NCBI RefSeq assembly: GCF_011761635.1
Contig: NZ_JAASRN010000001.1
Location: 889,846-953,845 of the forward strand
Source: Thermonema lapsum
Lineage (GTDB): Bacteria > Bacteroidota > Bacteroidia > Cytophagales > Thermonemataceae
DNA: 64,000 nucleotides
Direction of reading: 5' to 3'
Made by a program: the position numbers and the translations under genes. Numbering within the stretch: the first letter of the stretch is position 1; each line of letters starts with the position of its first letter. The notes beneath the pieces are model-generated. The model saw only the letters and a program-made list of their open reading frames with translations, was not told where the DNA came from and made no database searches. Below, piece by piece: positions 52,813 through 61,978 of this stretch.

Positions 52813-53974
52813 TTAGGGGCGCTTGCGGTACAAACAAACGCGCCCTCGGCACTCCACCAGCTGCCAAGCCTGCGGCTCGAAAGCTGCAGCATAATCAGCT
52901 CCCAAAAGAGCATACTCATGCCATGCCTGCTCGTTTTTAAGCAGCCACACTGTAGCACAGTCTTGTGTGGCAGTGCTGTCGGCAAGCAGCAAATCCTGCA
53001 GACGTGGGGCATCTTGCTGGAAAGCAAAGTAAAAAGCTCCCCCCGTAGCCAACCGGTTGTCCGTCATAATACAGTGCTCATTTCCTGCTTTTGAGAAGTA
53101 TTTTTGCAATAAATACTTCTCGTCTTTATAAGTCCCCTGCGTTTGCGTTTTATAAGCTGCATACGCCGGATGAACAAAGCCCAATGCCACCAGTGCTGGC
53201 AATGCGAAACGACGCAAAGGCTCATAAAAGGCGCCCAAACAAAGTACTCCCCCTTCTAAAAAGTAGAGCGTCGCCAAGGGATAATTTCCCCCATAAAAAC
53301 ACCACAGAGAGGCAGCCCACAGCAGCCCTCCCCATGCTCCCACCGAAGTAAAGCGCTAAGAGCACTCCACCCAATAGACAGGCATAGCGCCAAAAAAGCA
53401 GGTGTTGCCTCCGGAGCAAGTCTTGAGCCAAAATCCACAACAAAGCCGGCAAAAGCCAAATGACAGTTTCTTTGGTAAGAAAAGCTATAAAAAGCGCCCC
53501 TACCATAGTTAAAGCCGGCTTGCTGCCGCCCGACCTTCTTTCCAATGCCATACATACCACACTCACCCACAGCATCAGCACAGTGTCGGGATAGAGTTTT
53601 GCCGCAAAGTAAAATACGTAGTAGTCAGTAATCAAAAAGAGCACTGCCACCCATCCCCAACTATCGTAACGCCACAACAACACACAAAGCAAAAGCACAC
53701 ATATCACAGGGTATGCCAAGGCAGTCCACTCGTGGATGCCACCCAAAGCAATAAAAAATGCCACCGGTACATACAATCCCACACGGTGGTCCATGAGATA
53801 ATGCAAATGTAGCTTGCCTTGTAGCAGCTCCACCGCCTTGCGCACATAGTAGATGTCGTCGTAAAAATAAAAGCCGTCAAAGAAAAGCCACAGCAAGACA
53901 AACCAAAGCAACAAGGCAAAAGCTGCCCCTCTTTTTTCCAACCACAAAGAGGCAGAGGCATCCAGGCTTTTCAT
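52813..53974 (-). pseudogene. GT39-like membrane glycosyltransferase, frameshifted
   Basis: Two frames together make one protein. The first (start MKSLDASASLW) has about eight membrane helices with FYFYDDIYYVRKAVELLQG, the catalytic-type DD near the first loop, as in PMT/ArnT-like GT39 enzymes. It leaves frame near 53343 at LALYFGG; a second frame continues naturally with GAWGGLLWAASLWCFYGGNY and a soluble C-terminal part ending ECRGRVCLYRKRP. A single base gain or loss in the GGTGGGAG run explains it. A sequencing error cannot be excluded; if it is real, the gene is broken. Confidence 0.7.
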
Positions 53975-54031
53975 GGCTTTTTCGTAATTTGCAGCCTCAA
54001 AATAGACAAAGCACAGAACTTTCCAAAAGTC

Positions 54032-55204
54032 ATGAGCAAATACGACCAACGGGGGGTGTCTGCCTCCAAAGAAGATGTGCACAAAGCCATTGAAAAGATA
54101 GACAAAGGGCTTTTTCCCAAAGCATTCTGCAAAATCATAGCTGACCACCTCAGCCATGACAAGGATTATTGCCTCATCATGCACGCCGACGGTGCCGGCA
54201 CCAAGTCAGCCTTGGCTTATGTCTATTGGCGCGAAACAGGTGATTTATCTGTATGGGAAGGCATAGCTCAAGATGCGCTGGTGATGAACCTCGACGATTT
54301 GTTATGTGTAGGTGCTACCAACCATATACTTGTGTCATCCACTATAGGCAGAAATAAAAACTTGATACCGGGCGAGGTCGTTGCTGCCATCATCAACGGC
54401 ACCGAGCGTTTCGTGGAAAAGATGCGGCAGTATGGCATTGAAATGTACACTACCGGCGGCGAAACAGCCGACGTAGGCGACTTGGTGCGTACCATCATTG
54501 TGGACAGCACCGTAATTGCCCGCATGAAACGCAGCGAAGTCATCGACAACAGCCGCATTCAAGCCGGCGATGTAATTGTAGGCTTAGCAAGCTTCGGGCA
54601 GGCTACTTACGAAGATGCCTACAACAGTGGTATGGGAAGCAACGGACTCACGGCTGCCCGTCATGAGGTCTTTCATCAGAGTGTAGGACGCAAATACCCC
54701 GAAACCTATGACCCGGCAATCCCTGACCAACTGGTGTACAGTGGCAAATATCGGCTCACCGATACCATCGACATAGCCGGGCAGCAAATACCCATGGGCA
54801 AGTTTGTCCTCTCGCCCACACGCACCTACGCCCCCATACTCAAAAAGGTATTTGACAAAATTCGTCCTCATATTCACGGCATGGTGCACTGCAGCGGTGG
54901 CGGTCAAACCAAAGTGCTGCATTTTGTGGAAGATGTACATATAATCAAAGACCACTTGTTCGACACCCCGCTCTTATTCCGTATCATACAGGAACAAACC
55001 GGCATGGCATGGCAAGAAATGTATCAAGTGTTTAATATGGGGCACCGGATGGAAGTATATCTGCCCGAAGATTATGCGCAAGTGGTCATCGAGGCAGCAC
55101 ACAGTTTTGATGTAGAGGCACAAATCATCGGACGTGTAGAACCTTCAGCTTCAGGGAAAAAACTCACCATTCGCTCGCCTCATGGTGAATTCACTTATGC
55201 TTAG
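54032..55204 (+). CDS. purM: Phosphoribosylformylglycinamidine cyclo-ligase
   Basis: PurM (AIR synthetase) closes the imidazole ring in purine synthesis. The 390-residue product is the longer Bacteroidota form: MHADGAGTKSALAYVYWRETG, AQDALVMNLDDLLCVGA, YTTGGETADVGDLV, GLASFGQATYEDAYNSGMGSNGLT and VHCSGGGQTKVLHF. It starts 57 bp from the divergent glycosyltransferase start. The galE gene follows after 50 bp. Confidence 0.93.
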   Translation: MSKYDQRGVSASKEDVHKAIEKIDKGLFPKAFCKIIADHLSHDKDYCLIMHADGAGTKSALAYVYWRETGDLSVWEGIAQDALVMNLDDLLCVGATNHILVSSTIGRNKNLIPGEVVAAIINGTERFVEKMRQYGIEMYTTGGETADVGDLVRTIIVDSTVIARMKRSEVIDNSRIQAGDVIVGLASFGQATYEDAYNSGMGSNGLTAARHEVFHQSVGRKYPETYDPAIPDQLVYSGKYRLTDTIDIAGQQIPMGKFVLSPTRTYAPILKKVFDKIRPHIHGMVHCSGGGQTKVLHFVEDVHIIKDHLFDTPLLFRIIQEQTGMAWQEMYQVFNMGHRMEVYLPEDYAQVVIEAAHSFDVEAQIIGRVEPSASGKKLTIRSPHGEFTYA

Positions 55205-55254
55205 GCACTTTGTTTGCTAAAGACAGATGCAATCAAAACACAACCCACAGTTTT

Positions 55255-56316
55255 ATGCAAAAAACAATATTGGTTACCGGCGGCTTGGGCTTTATTGGCT
55301 CTCACACAGTGGTGGCGCTACAAGAAGCCGGCTACGAAGTGGTCATTGTAGATAACCTGAGCAATTCCTTTGCCTTTGTATTGGACGGCATCTGTTCAAT
55401 CAGCGGCGTTATGCCTCGCTTCTATGAAGGTGATTGCAACGACCGGGCATTCATGCAGCAGCTGTTCGACAAGGAAAAAATAGTGGGCGTCATCCACTTT
55501 GCCGCCTACAAGGCTGTGGGCGAGTCAGTTGCCTACCCCTTGAAATACTATCACAACAATCTTTTATCGTTGATTGTGCTGCTTGAGCTCATGCAACAAT
55601 ACAAAGTGGCACACTTGGTTTTTTCTTCGTCCTGCACTGTATATGGACAACCCGAGCAGTTGCCCGTCGATGAATCGGCACCCATACTGCCGGCACAGTC
55701 TCCTTATGGCAACACCAAACAGGTGAGCGAAGAAATCATCCGCGACAGCGTACAGGCAGGCATACCCATCAAAGTACTTGCCTTGCGTTATTTTAATCCC
55801 ATAGGAGCGCACCCAAGTGCCCATATAGGCGAGCTACCTATAGGCGTTCCTAATAACTTGGTACCCTACATTACCCAAACGGCTGCGGGCATTCGCCCCG
55901 AACTTTCTATCTTCGGTAAAGACTACAATACCCCAGACGGCACCTGCATCCGAGACTTCATTCATGTAATGGACTTGGCAGAGGCGCATGTCAAAGCACT
56001 GGACTACCTGCTACGGCAAGATGCCCCTTCGCTTTACGACTACGTAAACATAGGCACGGGCAAAGGACATTCCGTATTAGAAGTAGTACAAACATTCGAG
56101 CGGGTCAACCGCATCAAACTGCCTTATAAGTTTGCTCCACGACGCCCGGGTGATGTAGAACAAATTTATGCCAAAGCCGACAAAGCGTGCCAACTGCTGG
56201 GCTGGAAAGCAAGCCGCAGCCTCGACCAAGCCCTGCGCGATGCATGGCAATGGCAAGTGGCGTTGAAAGAAAAAGGCATCTTGGAAAAGATGCAAAAGGC
56301 TGAAACCAATTCATAA
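55255..56316 (+). CDS. galE: UDP-glucose 4-epimerase
   Basis: GalE interconverts UDP-glucose and UDP-galactose. The 353-residue protein has the NAD loop TGGLGFIGSHTVVALQEAGY, HFAAYKAVGESV, FSSSCTVYGQP, the Y-x3-K in SPYGNTKQVSEEII, and LRYFNPIGAHPSAHIGE. The frame extends 15 codons upstream; the ATG before QKTILVTGG is the natural start. It feeds surface polysaccharide synthesis with the next two genes. Confidence 0.93.
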   Translation: MQKTILVTGGLGFIGSHTVVALQEAGYEVVIVDNLSNSFAFVLDGICSISGVMPRFYEGDCNDRAFMQQLFDKEKIVGVIHFAAYKAVGESVAYPLKYYHNNLLSLIVLLELMQQYKVAHLVFSSSCTVYGQPEQLPVDESAPILPAQSPYGNTKQVSEEIIRDSVQAGIPIKVLALRYFNPIGAHPSAHIGELPIGVPNNLVPYITQTAAGIRPELSIFGKDYNTPDGTCIRDFIHVMDLAEAHVKALDYLLRQDAPSLYDYVNIGTGKGHSVLEVVQTFERVNRIKLPYKFAPRRPGDVEQIYAKADKACQLLGWKASRSLDQALRDAWQWQVALKEKGILEKMQKAETNS

Positions 56317-56320
56317 TATA

Positions 56321-56360
56321 GAAAAAACGAAGGGGGTTCTCCCCTTTCTTTTTTATTTTT
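56321..56360 (+). terminator. Terminator between galE and rfbB
   Basis: AAGGGG pairs with CCCCTT within the A-rich/T-rich flanks (GAAAAAACG / CTTTCTTTTTT), followed by a T-rich run. It lies 5 bp after galE. The rfbB gene would need its own promoter or read-through. Confidence 0.7.
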
Positions 56361-56392
56361 ACAGGGTTCAACCTAAGCAATACAAGCAAAAA

Positions 56393-57457
56393 ATGGAAAA
56401 CAAAACCATATTGATTACTGGAGGTGCCGGTTTCATCGGCTCGCACGTGGTGCGCCTCTTTGTAAAAAAATATCCGCACTATCATATCGTAAACCTCGAT
56501 AAGCTGACTTACGCCGGCAATCTTGAAAACCTGAAAGACATAGAGGGAATGCCCAATTACACTTTTGTGAAGGGGGATATTGTAGATGCCAACTTTCTGC
56601 ATGCTCTTTTTCAAAAATACGCTTTCGACGGGGTGATTCATCTGGCTGCCGAGTCGCACGTGGACCGCTCCATCCTCAACCCCATCGATTTCGTCATGAC
56701 CAATGTAGTGGGCACGGTAAACTTGCTCAATGCCGCACGGCATGTGTGGAAAGAAGACTACGAACGAAAACGCTTCTACCACGTATCTACCGACGAAGTA
56801 TATGGCTCGCTTGAAAATACAAACGAGTTTTTCACCGAAAATACCCCTTACGACCCACGTTCCCCCTATTCGGCTTCGAAGGCGTCGTCGGACCACTTCG
56901 TGCGTGCCTACCACAATACCTATGGGCTGCCGGTGGTGCTTTCCAACTGCTCCAACAATTACGGTCCCAACCAGTTCCCCGAAAAACTCATACCTCTCTG
57001 CATCCTGAATATCAAAAACAAGCGTCCTATTCCCATATATGGCAAAGGCGAAAACATACGCGACTGGTTGTATGTGGTGGACCATGCACGTGCCATCGAC
57101 TTGGTGTATCACCAAGGCAAAACAGGTGAAACCTATAATATTGGTGGGCACAACGAGTGGAAAAATATAGATGTAGTGCGGCTCATCTGTCGTCTGATGG
57201 ACCAAAAGCTGGGACGCCCCGAAGGCAGCGCCGAACAGTTGATTACCTTTGTAAAAGACCGCGCCGGACACGATTTGCGCTACGCCATCGACGCAAGTAA
57301 GATACAAAAAGAACTGGGATGGACGCCCTCCGTGCGCTTCGAAGAAGGGCTCAGCCAAACCATCGACTGGTACTTAGCCAACGAAGAATGGCTCGAAAGG
57401 GTAAGCAGCGGGGCTTACCGCGAATATTACCGCATACAGTACGAAAACCGCCAATAA
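56393..57457 (+). CDS. rfbB: dTDP-glucose 4,6-dehydratase
   Basis: RfbB makes dTDP-4-keto-6-deoxyglucose, the precursor of rhamnose and other deoxysugars. The 354-residue protein has ITGGAGFIGSHVVRLF, NLDKLTYAGNLENL, HLAAESHVDRSI, HVSTDEVYGSL, and SPYSASKASSDHFVRAYHNTYG with the Y-x3-K. The motifs set it apart from GalE. RfbA, RfbC and RfbD are not in the window. Confidence 0.94.
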   Translation: MENKTILITGGAGFIGSHVVRLFVKKYPHYHIVNLDKLTYAGNLENLKDIEGMPNYTFVKGDIVDANFLHALFQKYAFDGVIHLAAESHVDRSILNPIDFVMTNVVGTVNLLNAARHVWKEDYERKRFYHVSTDEVYGSLENTNEFFTENTPYDPRSPYSASKASSDHFVRAYHNTYGLPVVLSNCSNNYGPNQFPEKLIPLCILNIKNKRPIPIYGKGENIRDWLYVVDHARAIDLVYHQGKTGETYNIGGHNEWKNIDVVRLICRLMDQKLGRPEGSAEQLITFVKDRAGHDLRYAIDASKIQKELGWTPSVRFEEGLSQTIDWYLANEEWLERVSSGAYREYYRIQYENRQ

Positions 57458-57458
57458 A

Positions 57459-58469
57459 ATGAGCCATAGTCTTTATACAAAGGCTTTTCATTCAGGCACA
57501 TTGAAAAACAAACGCTTTCTGATTACAGGCGGTGCCGGCTTTATCGGCTCCCACCTTGTAGAGTATTTATGCGTACACGGTGCTGGCTTGGTGCGCATCA
57601 TAGACAACCTCTGTACCGGAAAGCTCGATAACATAGAACCCTTTCTTCGTATGCCCGGTGTGGAATGGATAGAAGGCGACATCTGCGACCTCAACACCTG
57701 CATGCAAGCATGCGAAGGGGTAGATTTTGTACTGCATCAAGCCGCTTTGGGCTCTGTGCCCCGTAGCATCACCCATCCCTTGCAGAGTCATGCCACCAAC
57801 GTAGATGGCTTCTTAAATATGCTTTATGCTGCCAAAGAAAAAGGCGTACGCCGTTTTGTGTTTGCCTCTTCTTCTTCGGTATATGGCGACAGCCCGCACT
57901 TGCCCAAGCAAGAAGAAGTCATCGGGAAGCCCCTTTCCCCCTATGCCCTGACCAAGCTTATCAACGAACAATATGCCGAAGTATTTGCAAAAACCTACGG
58001 CTTGGAATACATAGGGCTGCGCTATTTCAATGTGTTTGGTCCTCGTCAAAACCCGGAAGGTCCTTACGCTGCGGTGATTCCTCTTTTCATGAAAGCGGCA
58101 CTGCTCAAAGAAATGCCCACCATTCATGGCGACGGGCAGCAATCACGCGATTTCACCTTTGTAAGCAACGCAGTGAAAGCCAACCTACTGGCTGCCTTGT
58201 GTGAAGACAAAGCGGCTGTTAACAGGGTGTATAATGTGGCTTGTGGCAGGCAATACACCGTGCAGGAAATTTGGCAGCACATTGCCCGCCTCACAGGCAC
58301 CTCGGCACAGGCACGGTATACGGCGCCCCGCCCGGGCGATGTGCGCCACAGCCTTGCCGACATCAGTGCTGCCCGGCAATTGCTTGGCTACGAACCGGAG
58401 CACTATCTCGAAGAAGGTTTGGCATTGTCGCTGGCATGGTACCGCTCACTGTATGTGCCAAATCAATAA
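57459..58469 (+). CDS. NAD-dependent epimerase, WbpP/TviC-like
   Basis: The 336-residue protein resembles UDP-N-acetylglucosamine 4-epimerases such as WbpP: NKRFLITGGAGFIGSHLVEY, VRIIDNLCTGKLDNIEP, HQAALGSVPRSITHPLQSH, the catalytic FASSSSVYGDSP and PLSPYALTKLINEQYAEVF, and GLRYFNVFGPRQNPEGPYAAVIP. The start lies one base after rfbB. With galE and rfbB it forms a sugar-nucleotide set for polysaccharide or glycan synthesis; substrate is inferred from family resemblance. Confidence 0.88.
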   Translation: MSHSLYTKAFHSGTLKNKRFLITGGAGFIGSHLVEYLCVHGAGLVRIIDNLCTGKLDNIEPFLRMPGVEWIEGDICDLNTCMQACEGVDFVLHQAALGSVPRSITHPLQSHATNVDGFLNMLYAAKEKGVRRFVFASSSSVYGDSPHLPKQEEVIGKPLSPYALTKLINEQYAEVFAKTYGLEYIGLRYFNVFGPRQNPEGPYAAVIPLFMKAALLKEMPTIHGDGQQSRDFTFVSNAVKANLLAALCEDKAAVNRVYNVACGRQYTVQEIWQHIARLTGTSAQARYTAPRPGDVRHSLADISAARQLLGYEPEHYLEEGLALSLAWYRSLYVPNQ

Positions 58470-58790
58470 GTGTTGCAAGCTTCCCGTATTCGATTGCAAT
58501 CTCTGATTTTGCTATAAAGTGCTCCAATGCCATAACAGCGAGGGGGTGAGCACGGCTCTCAAAAGCGTGCGTATCTCAGCAGTCATAATCCGCTGATAGA
58601 TGGAGGGCTGTCGGTTATACTGCCGTTGATTTCAAAAATAAATATCGAAGGAAGTGCGAATTTTCAGGCATACGGGCACCCCCCATCGTAGCGGCGTGGG
58701 CAGCCTATGGGTTCAGTCAAAGATTGAGTATCGAAAAAGTCTACGCCGGCTCAAAGCTGTCAGCTGCCTGCCATCACATATTCAAAAAAA
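58470..58790. other. 320-bp intergenic region, no clear gene
   Basis: No convincing coding frame is present. Two short hairpins are visible (GCACG/CGTGC near 58553 and TCAGC/GCTGA near 58577), and the sequence is not AT-rich. It could hold a structured RNA. I see no match to tmRNA, RNase P or SRP RNA core motifs. Confidence 0.4.
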
Positions 58791-58824
58791 GCAAAAGGCA
58801 ACTCGAATGGTAGTTGCCTTTTGC
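58791..58824 (-). terminator. Terminator of the tRNA-Pro pair
   Basis: GCAAAAGGCAACT pairs perfectly with AGTTGCCTTTTGC (13 bp, 8-nt loop), just after the second tRNA on the minus strand. Confidence 0.8.
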
Positions 58825-58829
58825 GTAGT

Positions 58830-58901
58830 CGGGATGACTGGACTCGAACCAGCGACCCCCACGTCCCGAACGTGGTGCGCTACCATCTGCGCTACATCCC
58901 G
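58830..58901 (-). tRNA. tRNA-Pro(CGG)
   Basis: The 72-nt sequence folds as a standard cloverleaf: acceptor CGGGATG/CATCCCG, anticodon stem CCACG/CGTGG with loop TTCGGGA, giving anticodon CGG, and T-arm GCTGG-TTCGAGT-CCAGT. The CCA end is not encoded. It shares acceptor and T-arm with the neighbouring tRNA. Confidence 0.95.
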
Positions 58902-58954
58902 ATAAACAGGAGAAGGCGACCCTTTGTTGAAAGCCGCCTTCATGTTTTTGCTGT

Positions 58955-59026
58955 CGGGATGACTGGACTCGAACCAGCGACCCCTAGCACCCCATGCTAG
59001 TGCGCTACCAACTGCGCCACATCCCG
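58955..59026 (-). tRNA. tRNA-Pro(GGG)
   Basis: The 72-nt cloverleaf has the same acceptor stem and T-arm; the anticodon stem CTAGC/GCTAG encloses ATGGGGT, giving anticodon GGG. CCA is not encoded. A short inverted repeat (GAAGGCG/CGCCTTC) lies between the two tRNAs. They are probably co-transcribed, GGG first. Confidence 0.95.
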
Positions 59027-59107
59027 ATTGCGTTTTGCTGTTGCAAAGATAACAGCTTTGTTGTAAACTTACCAAAACTTTTTGAAAAAAATTTCAATCC
59101 ACGCTTT

Positions 59108-59989
59108 ATGGTCATTGCTATTCACGGTCATAATTTTCGCACAGAGGTGCGCTCGTATATTGAACGGATGCTACATTTGCTTACCCATCAATACCATGCC
59201 AAGATTTTTTTCTCTAACGACTTTGCCCGCTTGGTGCAAAAACACGAACTGCAAGACTACGACCAACAGCTCTACTACACCAATCATAGCGACCTGCCCG
59301 AAGTAGATTTCTTTTTCAGTGTAGGGGGCGATGGCACCATGCTGGAATCTGTTACGCATGTGGGTGCCCGTCAAATCCCTATTGTAGGTATCAATACGGG
59401 GCGGTTAGGTTTTTTGGCAACCATTGCCCCACACGAACTCGAAGATGCCGTGCACAACCTCTATAAGGGCTACTATCACTTCGATGACCGCTCGCTTATT
59501 CACCTTGATTCCAACTGTAATTTGTTTGGTGATTTAAACTTTGCCCTGAATGAATTCACCGTAACCAAGCGCGATACAGCTTCCATGATTATTGTGCATG
59601 CCTATGTAGATGGGGAATATCTGAACTCCTACTGGGCAGACGGTTTGATTATCTCTACTCCTACCGGCTCTACAGGTTATTCGCTCAGTTGTGGAGGACC
59701 CATTGTGTTTCCACGGTCAAAAAATTTCATCGTCACGCCGGTCAGTCCACACAATTTGAGTGTACGCCCTTTAATCATCTCAGACCAAAGCGTCATTTCA
59801 TTGCAGGTGGAAGGCAGAAACCGCTACTTTTTAGCATCGCTCGATTCCCGCTCCGAAATCATCGACTCATCGGTGCAGATAGCCATCAGCCGGGAGCAGT
59901 TTTGCGCCCGCTTGGTACAAATGAAAGAGCACAGTTTTATGGAGACACTGCGCACCAAGCTCAATTGGGGCTTGGATATACGCAATTAA
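59108..59989 (+). CDS. nadK: NAD kinase
   Basis: NadK phosphorylates NAD to NADP. The 293-residue protein has FFFSVGGDGTMLESVTHVG (GGDGT), IVGINTGRLGFLATI, NEFTVTKRD, WADGLIISTPTGSTGYSLSCGGPI and the VTPVSPHNLSVRP end. An upstream frame overlaps the tRNA and is rejected; MVIAIHGHNF is the start. The stop overlaps the convergent cdsA stop by a few bases. Confidence 0.95.
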   Translation: MVIAIHGHNFRTEVRSYIERMLHLLTHQYHAKIFFSNDFARLVQKHELQDYDQQLYYTNHSDLPEVDFFFSVGGDGTMLESVTHVGARQIPIVGINTGRLGFLATIAPHELEDAVHNLYKGYYHFDDRSLIHLDSNCNLFGDLNFALNEFTVTKRDTASMIIVHAYVDGEYLNSYWADGLIISTPTGSTGYSLSCGGPIVFPRSKNFIVTPVSPHNLSVRPLIISDQSVISLQVEGRNRYFLASLDSRSEIIDSSVQIAISREQFCARLVQMKEHSFMETLRTKLNWGLDIRN

Positions 59990-60849
59990 GTACTCACCTG
60001 TGTGGTCCAAAAAAGCCATGCGGCTACTAAGGGCGATGCCAGTAGCAAACCATCAAAACGGTCAAGAAGACCGCCATGCCCGGGTATCAACGTGCCAGAG
60101 TCTTTCACGCCTAAGCTGCGCTTAATCATGGATTCCGTCAAGTCGCCGTAAATCCCTCCAAGAGTGATAAGAAACGACATACCTACCCATTGCTCTACAC
60201 TTAGCGACTTGAAAACGGAAGAAAGCCACAATGCCACAAACATGGAAAGCACGGCACCCCCGATGGCGCCTTCCCATGTTTTGCCGGGGGATATGCGAGG
60301 AAACAACTTGTTTTTGCCCAAAGCCTTGCCCACAAAGTAAGCTCCTGTGTCGTTTGCCCATAGCAACAACAAGAAGCCAAGGGCTACATAGTATTGGTAA
60401 AAACTACCAAACAAATAAGCGGAGCGCATATAGAGCATAAAGGGCAAAAGTACATAAAACCAAACGGCGCAGTGCAGTGCCATCACTTCCAAAGGCTGCC
60501 CTTGATGACGGTCATAAAGCAGAGCAATACATAGGAAAAAGAATAAAAAAACCACTGCCCACAGCCATGCCCACGTTTGCCATATGCCTATCAAATGCAG
60601 CCCATGCAACAACAAAATGACCGCCGCCGACAACACACCGAAGTTTTTAGCTGGGTGTTTGATGTGTGTCTGTGCCAGCTTCAACAACTCATGCGCCGAA
60701 AGCAGGGCAATAAGCGAAAACAACAACACAAAACTTTCGCCCCCCCACCACACACTGCCCAACAGCAACGCACCGCCTATTACACCCGAAACTATACGCA
60801 ATTTCAGATTAGAGGCTTTCTTCGTCGGATTGCTCGAAGCTGATTTCAT
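59986..60849 (-). CDS. cdsA: Phosphatidate cytidylyltransferase
   Basis: CdsA forms CDP-diacylglycerol for phospholipid synthesis. The 287-residue protein has about eight membrane helices and the C-terminal signature: LLLWANDTGAYFVGKALGKNKLFPRISPGKTWEGAIGG, then GDLTESMIKRSLGVKDSGTLIPGHGGLLDRFDGLLLASP. The N-terminus is basic. Its start lies inside the DUF2007 gene. Confidence 0.94.
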   Translation of the reverse strand: MKSASSNPTKKASNLKLRIVSGVIGGALLLGSVWWGGESFVLLFSLIALLSAHELLKLAQTHIKHPAKNFGVLSAAVILLLHGLHLIGIWQTWAWLWAVVFLFFFLCIALLYDRHQGQPLEVMALHCAVWFYVLLPFMLYMRSAYLFGSFYQYYVALGFLLLLWANDTGAYFVGKALGKNKLFPRISPGKTWEGAIGGAVLSMFVALWLSSVFKSLSVEQWVGMSFLITLGGIYGDLTESMIKRSLGVKDSGTLIPGHGGLLDRFDGLLLASPLVAAWLFWTTQVST

Positions 60850-61036
60850 ATCGAACGATTTTTAGTGCACGAATTACATCCATAGGGTGAACCTGGACTT
60901 CCAGCTCGCCCCACAAGCCATACATTGAGTCTTTTTTGTCTAAAATAACGGATTGAATGCCCCGTTCAAGCAGGATTTGCTGCACGATACCAGCTCTGTG
61001 CGGGTACGGCGTTTGATATACAGTCTGCCATTGCAT
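60809..61036 (-). CDS. DUF2007 domain-containing protein
   Basis: The 75-residue product reads MQWQTVYQTPYPHRAGIVQQILLERGIQSVILDKKD, a match to DUF2007 (putative signal-transducing protein), a PII-like small fold. The 3' end overlaps cdsA by 41 bases, so translation is coupled. A TTG four codons upstream is in frame. In Bacteroidota this pairing with cdsA is common. Confidence 0.82.
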   Translation of the reverse strand: MQWQTVYQTPYPHRAGIVQQILLERGIQSVILDKKDSMYGLWGELEVQVHPMDVIRALKIVRYEISFEQSDEESL

Positions 61037-61136
61037 AGACCCAAACAAAGATTCTGCAAGATGCTATGGCAGCAAATTACAAAATTTGTATCGATAAGTT
61101 TACACAAACCCGCCCAAAGGTAAGCATAACTTTTGC

Positions 61137-61144
61137 TAACTTTG
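61137..61144 (+). promoter_or_regulatory. -7 box of the methyltransferase gene
   Basis: TAACTTTG is an exact TAnnTTTG match 27 bp before the ATG. No clear -33 element was found. Confidence 0.4.
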
Positions 61145-61171
61145 TTTTTCGAAAGTTTTTGGGTTACCGTC

Positions 61172-61951
61172 ATGAACTTATTGTTTAGCACTACGGAAAT
61201 CACCTCAGGACACCTGACCTCAGACGCTCCCTTACATTACCGCCTCTTGTTTGCCTACAAGGCGGCTGCCAGTTTCTTACAAGGAGGAAAGTTGCTTGAG
61301 GTAGGTTGTGGTATAGGCAGAGGCATCCCTTTCCTCCTGCCCAAGGTGTCGGAATATCAAGCAATAGACAAAAACCGCCGACTGCTCGAAAGCCTACGGG
61401 AGCAATATCCTCAAGCTACCTTTATCAGCGGGCGAGTGCCCCCCCTCACACAAATACCCGACAATGCCTTTGATTATGTGCTCAGCTTTCAGGTGATAGA
61501 GCACATCGCCGACGACAAGTTGTTTGTAAAAGAACTGCACAGGGTATTGAAACCGGGCGGCATGCTTATGCTCACCACGCCCAACCGTCTGCGCTCGCTT
61601 ACACGCAACCCTTGGCATGTGCGCGAATATACCGCCGAAGAACTCGTTGCCCTGTTGCTGCCTTTTTTCAAAGAGGTAGATATGCGAGGCGTAGCCGGCA
61701 ATGAAAAAGTAGAGCGCTACCAACAAGCCAATGCCGTTTCAGTAGCTAAATGGAAGCAATGGGACTTGCTGAAGCTCGAATATCGCCTTCCATCATGGAT
61801 GCTGCGTATCCCCTACGAAATACTGAATCGCATGAACCGCAACAGGTTAATGCAGCAGGAGGAGAGCACCCGCAACATCACACTGGATGATTATTTGTTG
61901 GTAAAAGACAGCAAGCAAGCGCTGGACTTGTTTGTCGTGGCAAAAAAATAA
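61172..61951 (+). CDS. Class I SAM-dependent methyltransferase
   Basis: The 259-residue protein has the SAM motif I LLEVGCGIGRGIPFLL, YQAIDKNRRLLESL, then FDYVLSFQVIEHIADDKLFVKELHRVLKPGGMLMLTTPN, as in the methyltransferase 11 family (UbiE/COQ5-like). Substrate is unknown. The start MNLLFSTTEITSGH is preferred over an upstream one. A bidirectional terminator follows. Confidence 0.88.
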   Translation: MNLLFSTTEITSGHLTSDAPLHYRLLFAYKAAASFLQGGKLLEVGCGIGRGIPFLLPKVSEYQAIDKNRRLLESLREQYPQATFISGRVPPLTQIPDNAFDYVLSFQVIEHIADDKLFVKELHRVLKPGGMLMLTTPNRLRSLTRNPWHVREYTAEELVALLLPFFKEVDMRGVAGNEKVERYQQANAVSVAKWKQWDLLKLEYRLPSWMLRIPYEILNRMNRNRLMQQEESTRNITLDDYLLVKDSKQALDLFVVAKK

Positions 61952-61977
61952 AAAGGGTGAGTAGCTCACCCTTTTTT
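61950..61977. terminator. Bidirectional terminator
   Basis: AAAAAGGGTGAG pairs with CTCACCCTTTTT around a TAG loop (12 bp), lying between convergent genes. Confidence 0.85.
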
Positions 61978-61978
61978 C

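Noticed and set aside
56114-57358. 414-codon minus-strand frame opposite rfbB
   Set aside because: It is the shadow of rfbB and galE; the real enzymes carry complete motifs on the plus strand.
58654-58905. An 83-codon open frame ending in GMTGLEPATPTSRTW-type sequence
   Set aside because: Its end is just the antisense reading of tRNA-Pro, a well-known false annotation.
58994-59107. Upstream extension of nadK
   Set aside because: It overlaps the tRNA-Pro(GGG) gene and lacks similarity to NAD kinases; the ATG at 59108 is the natural start.
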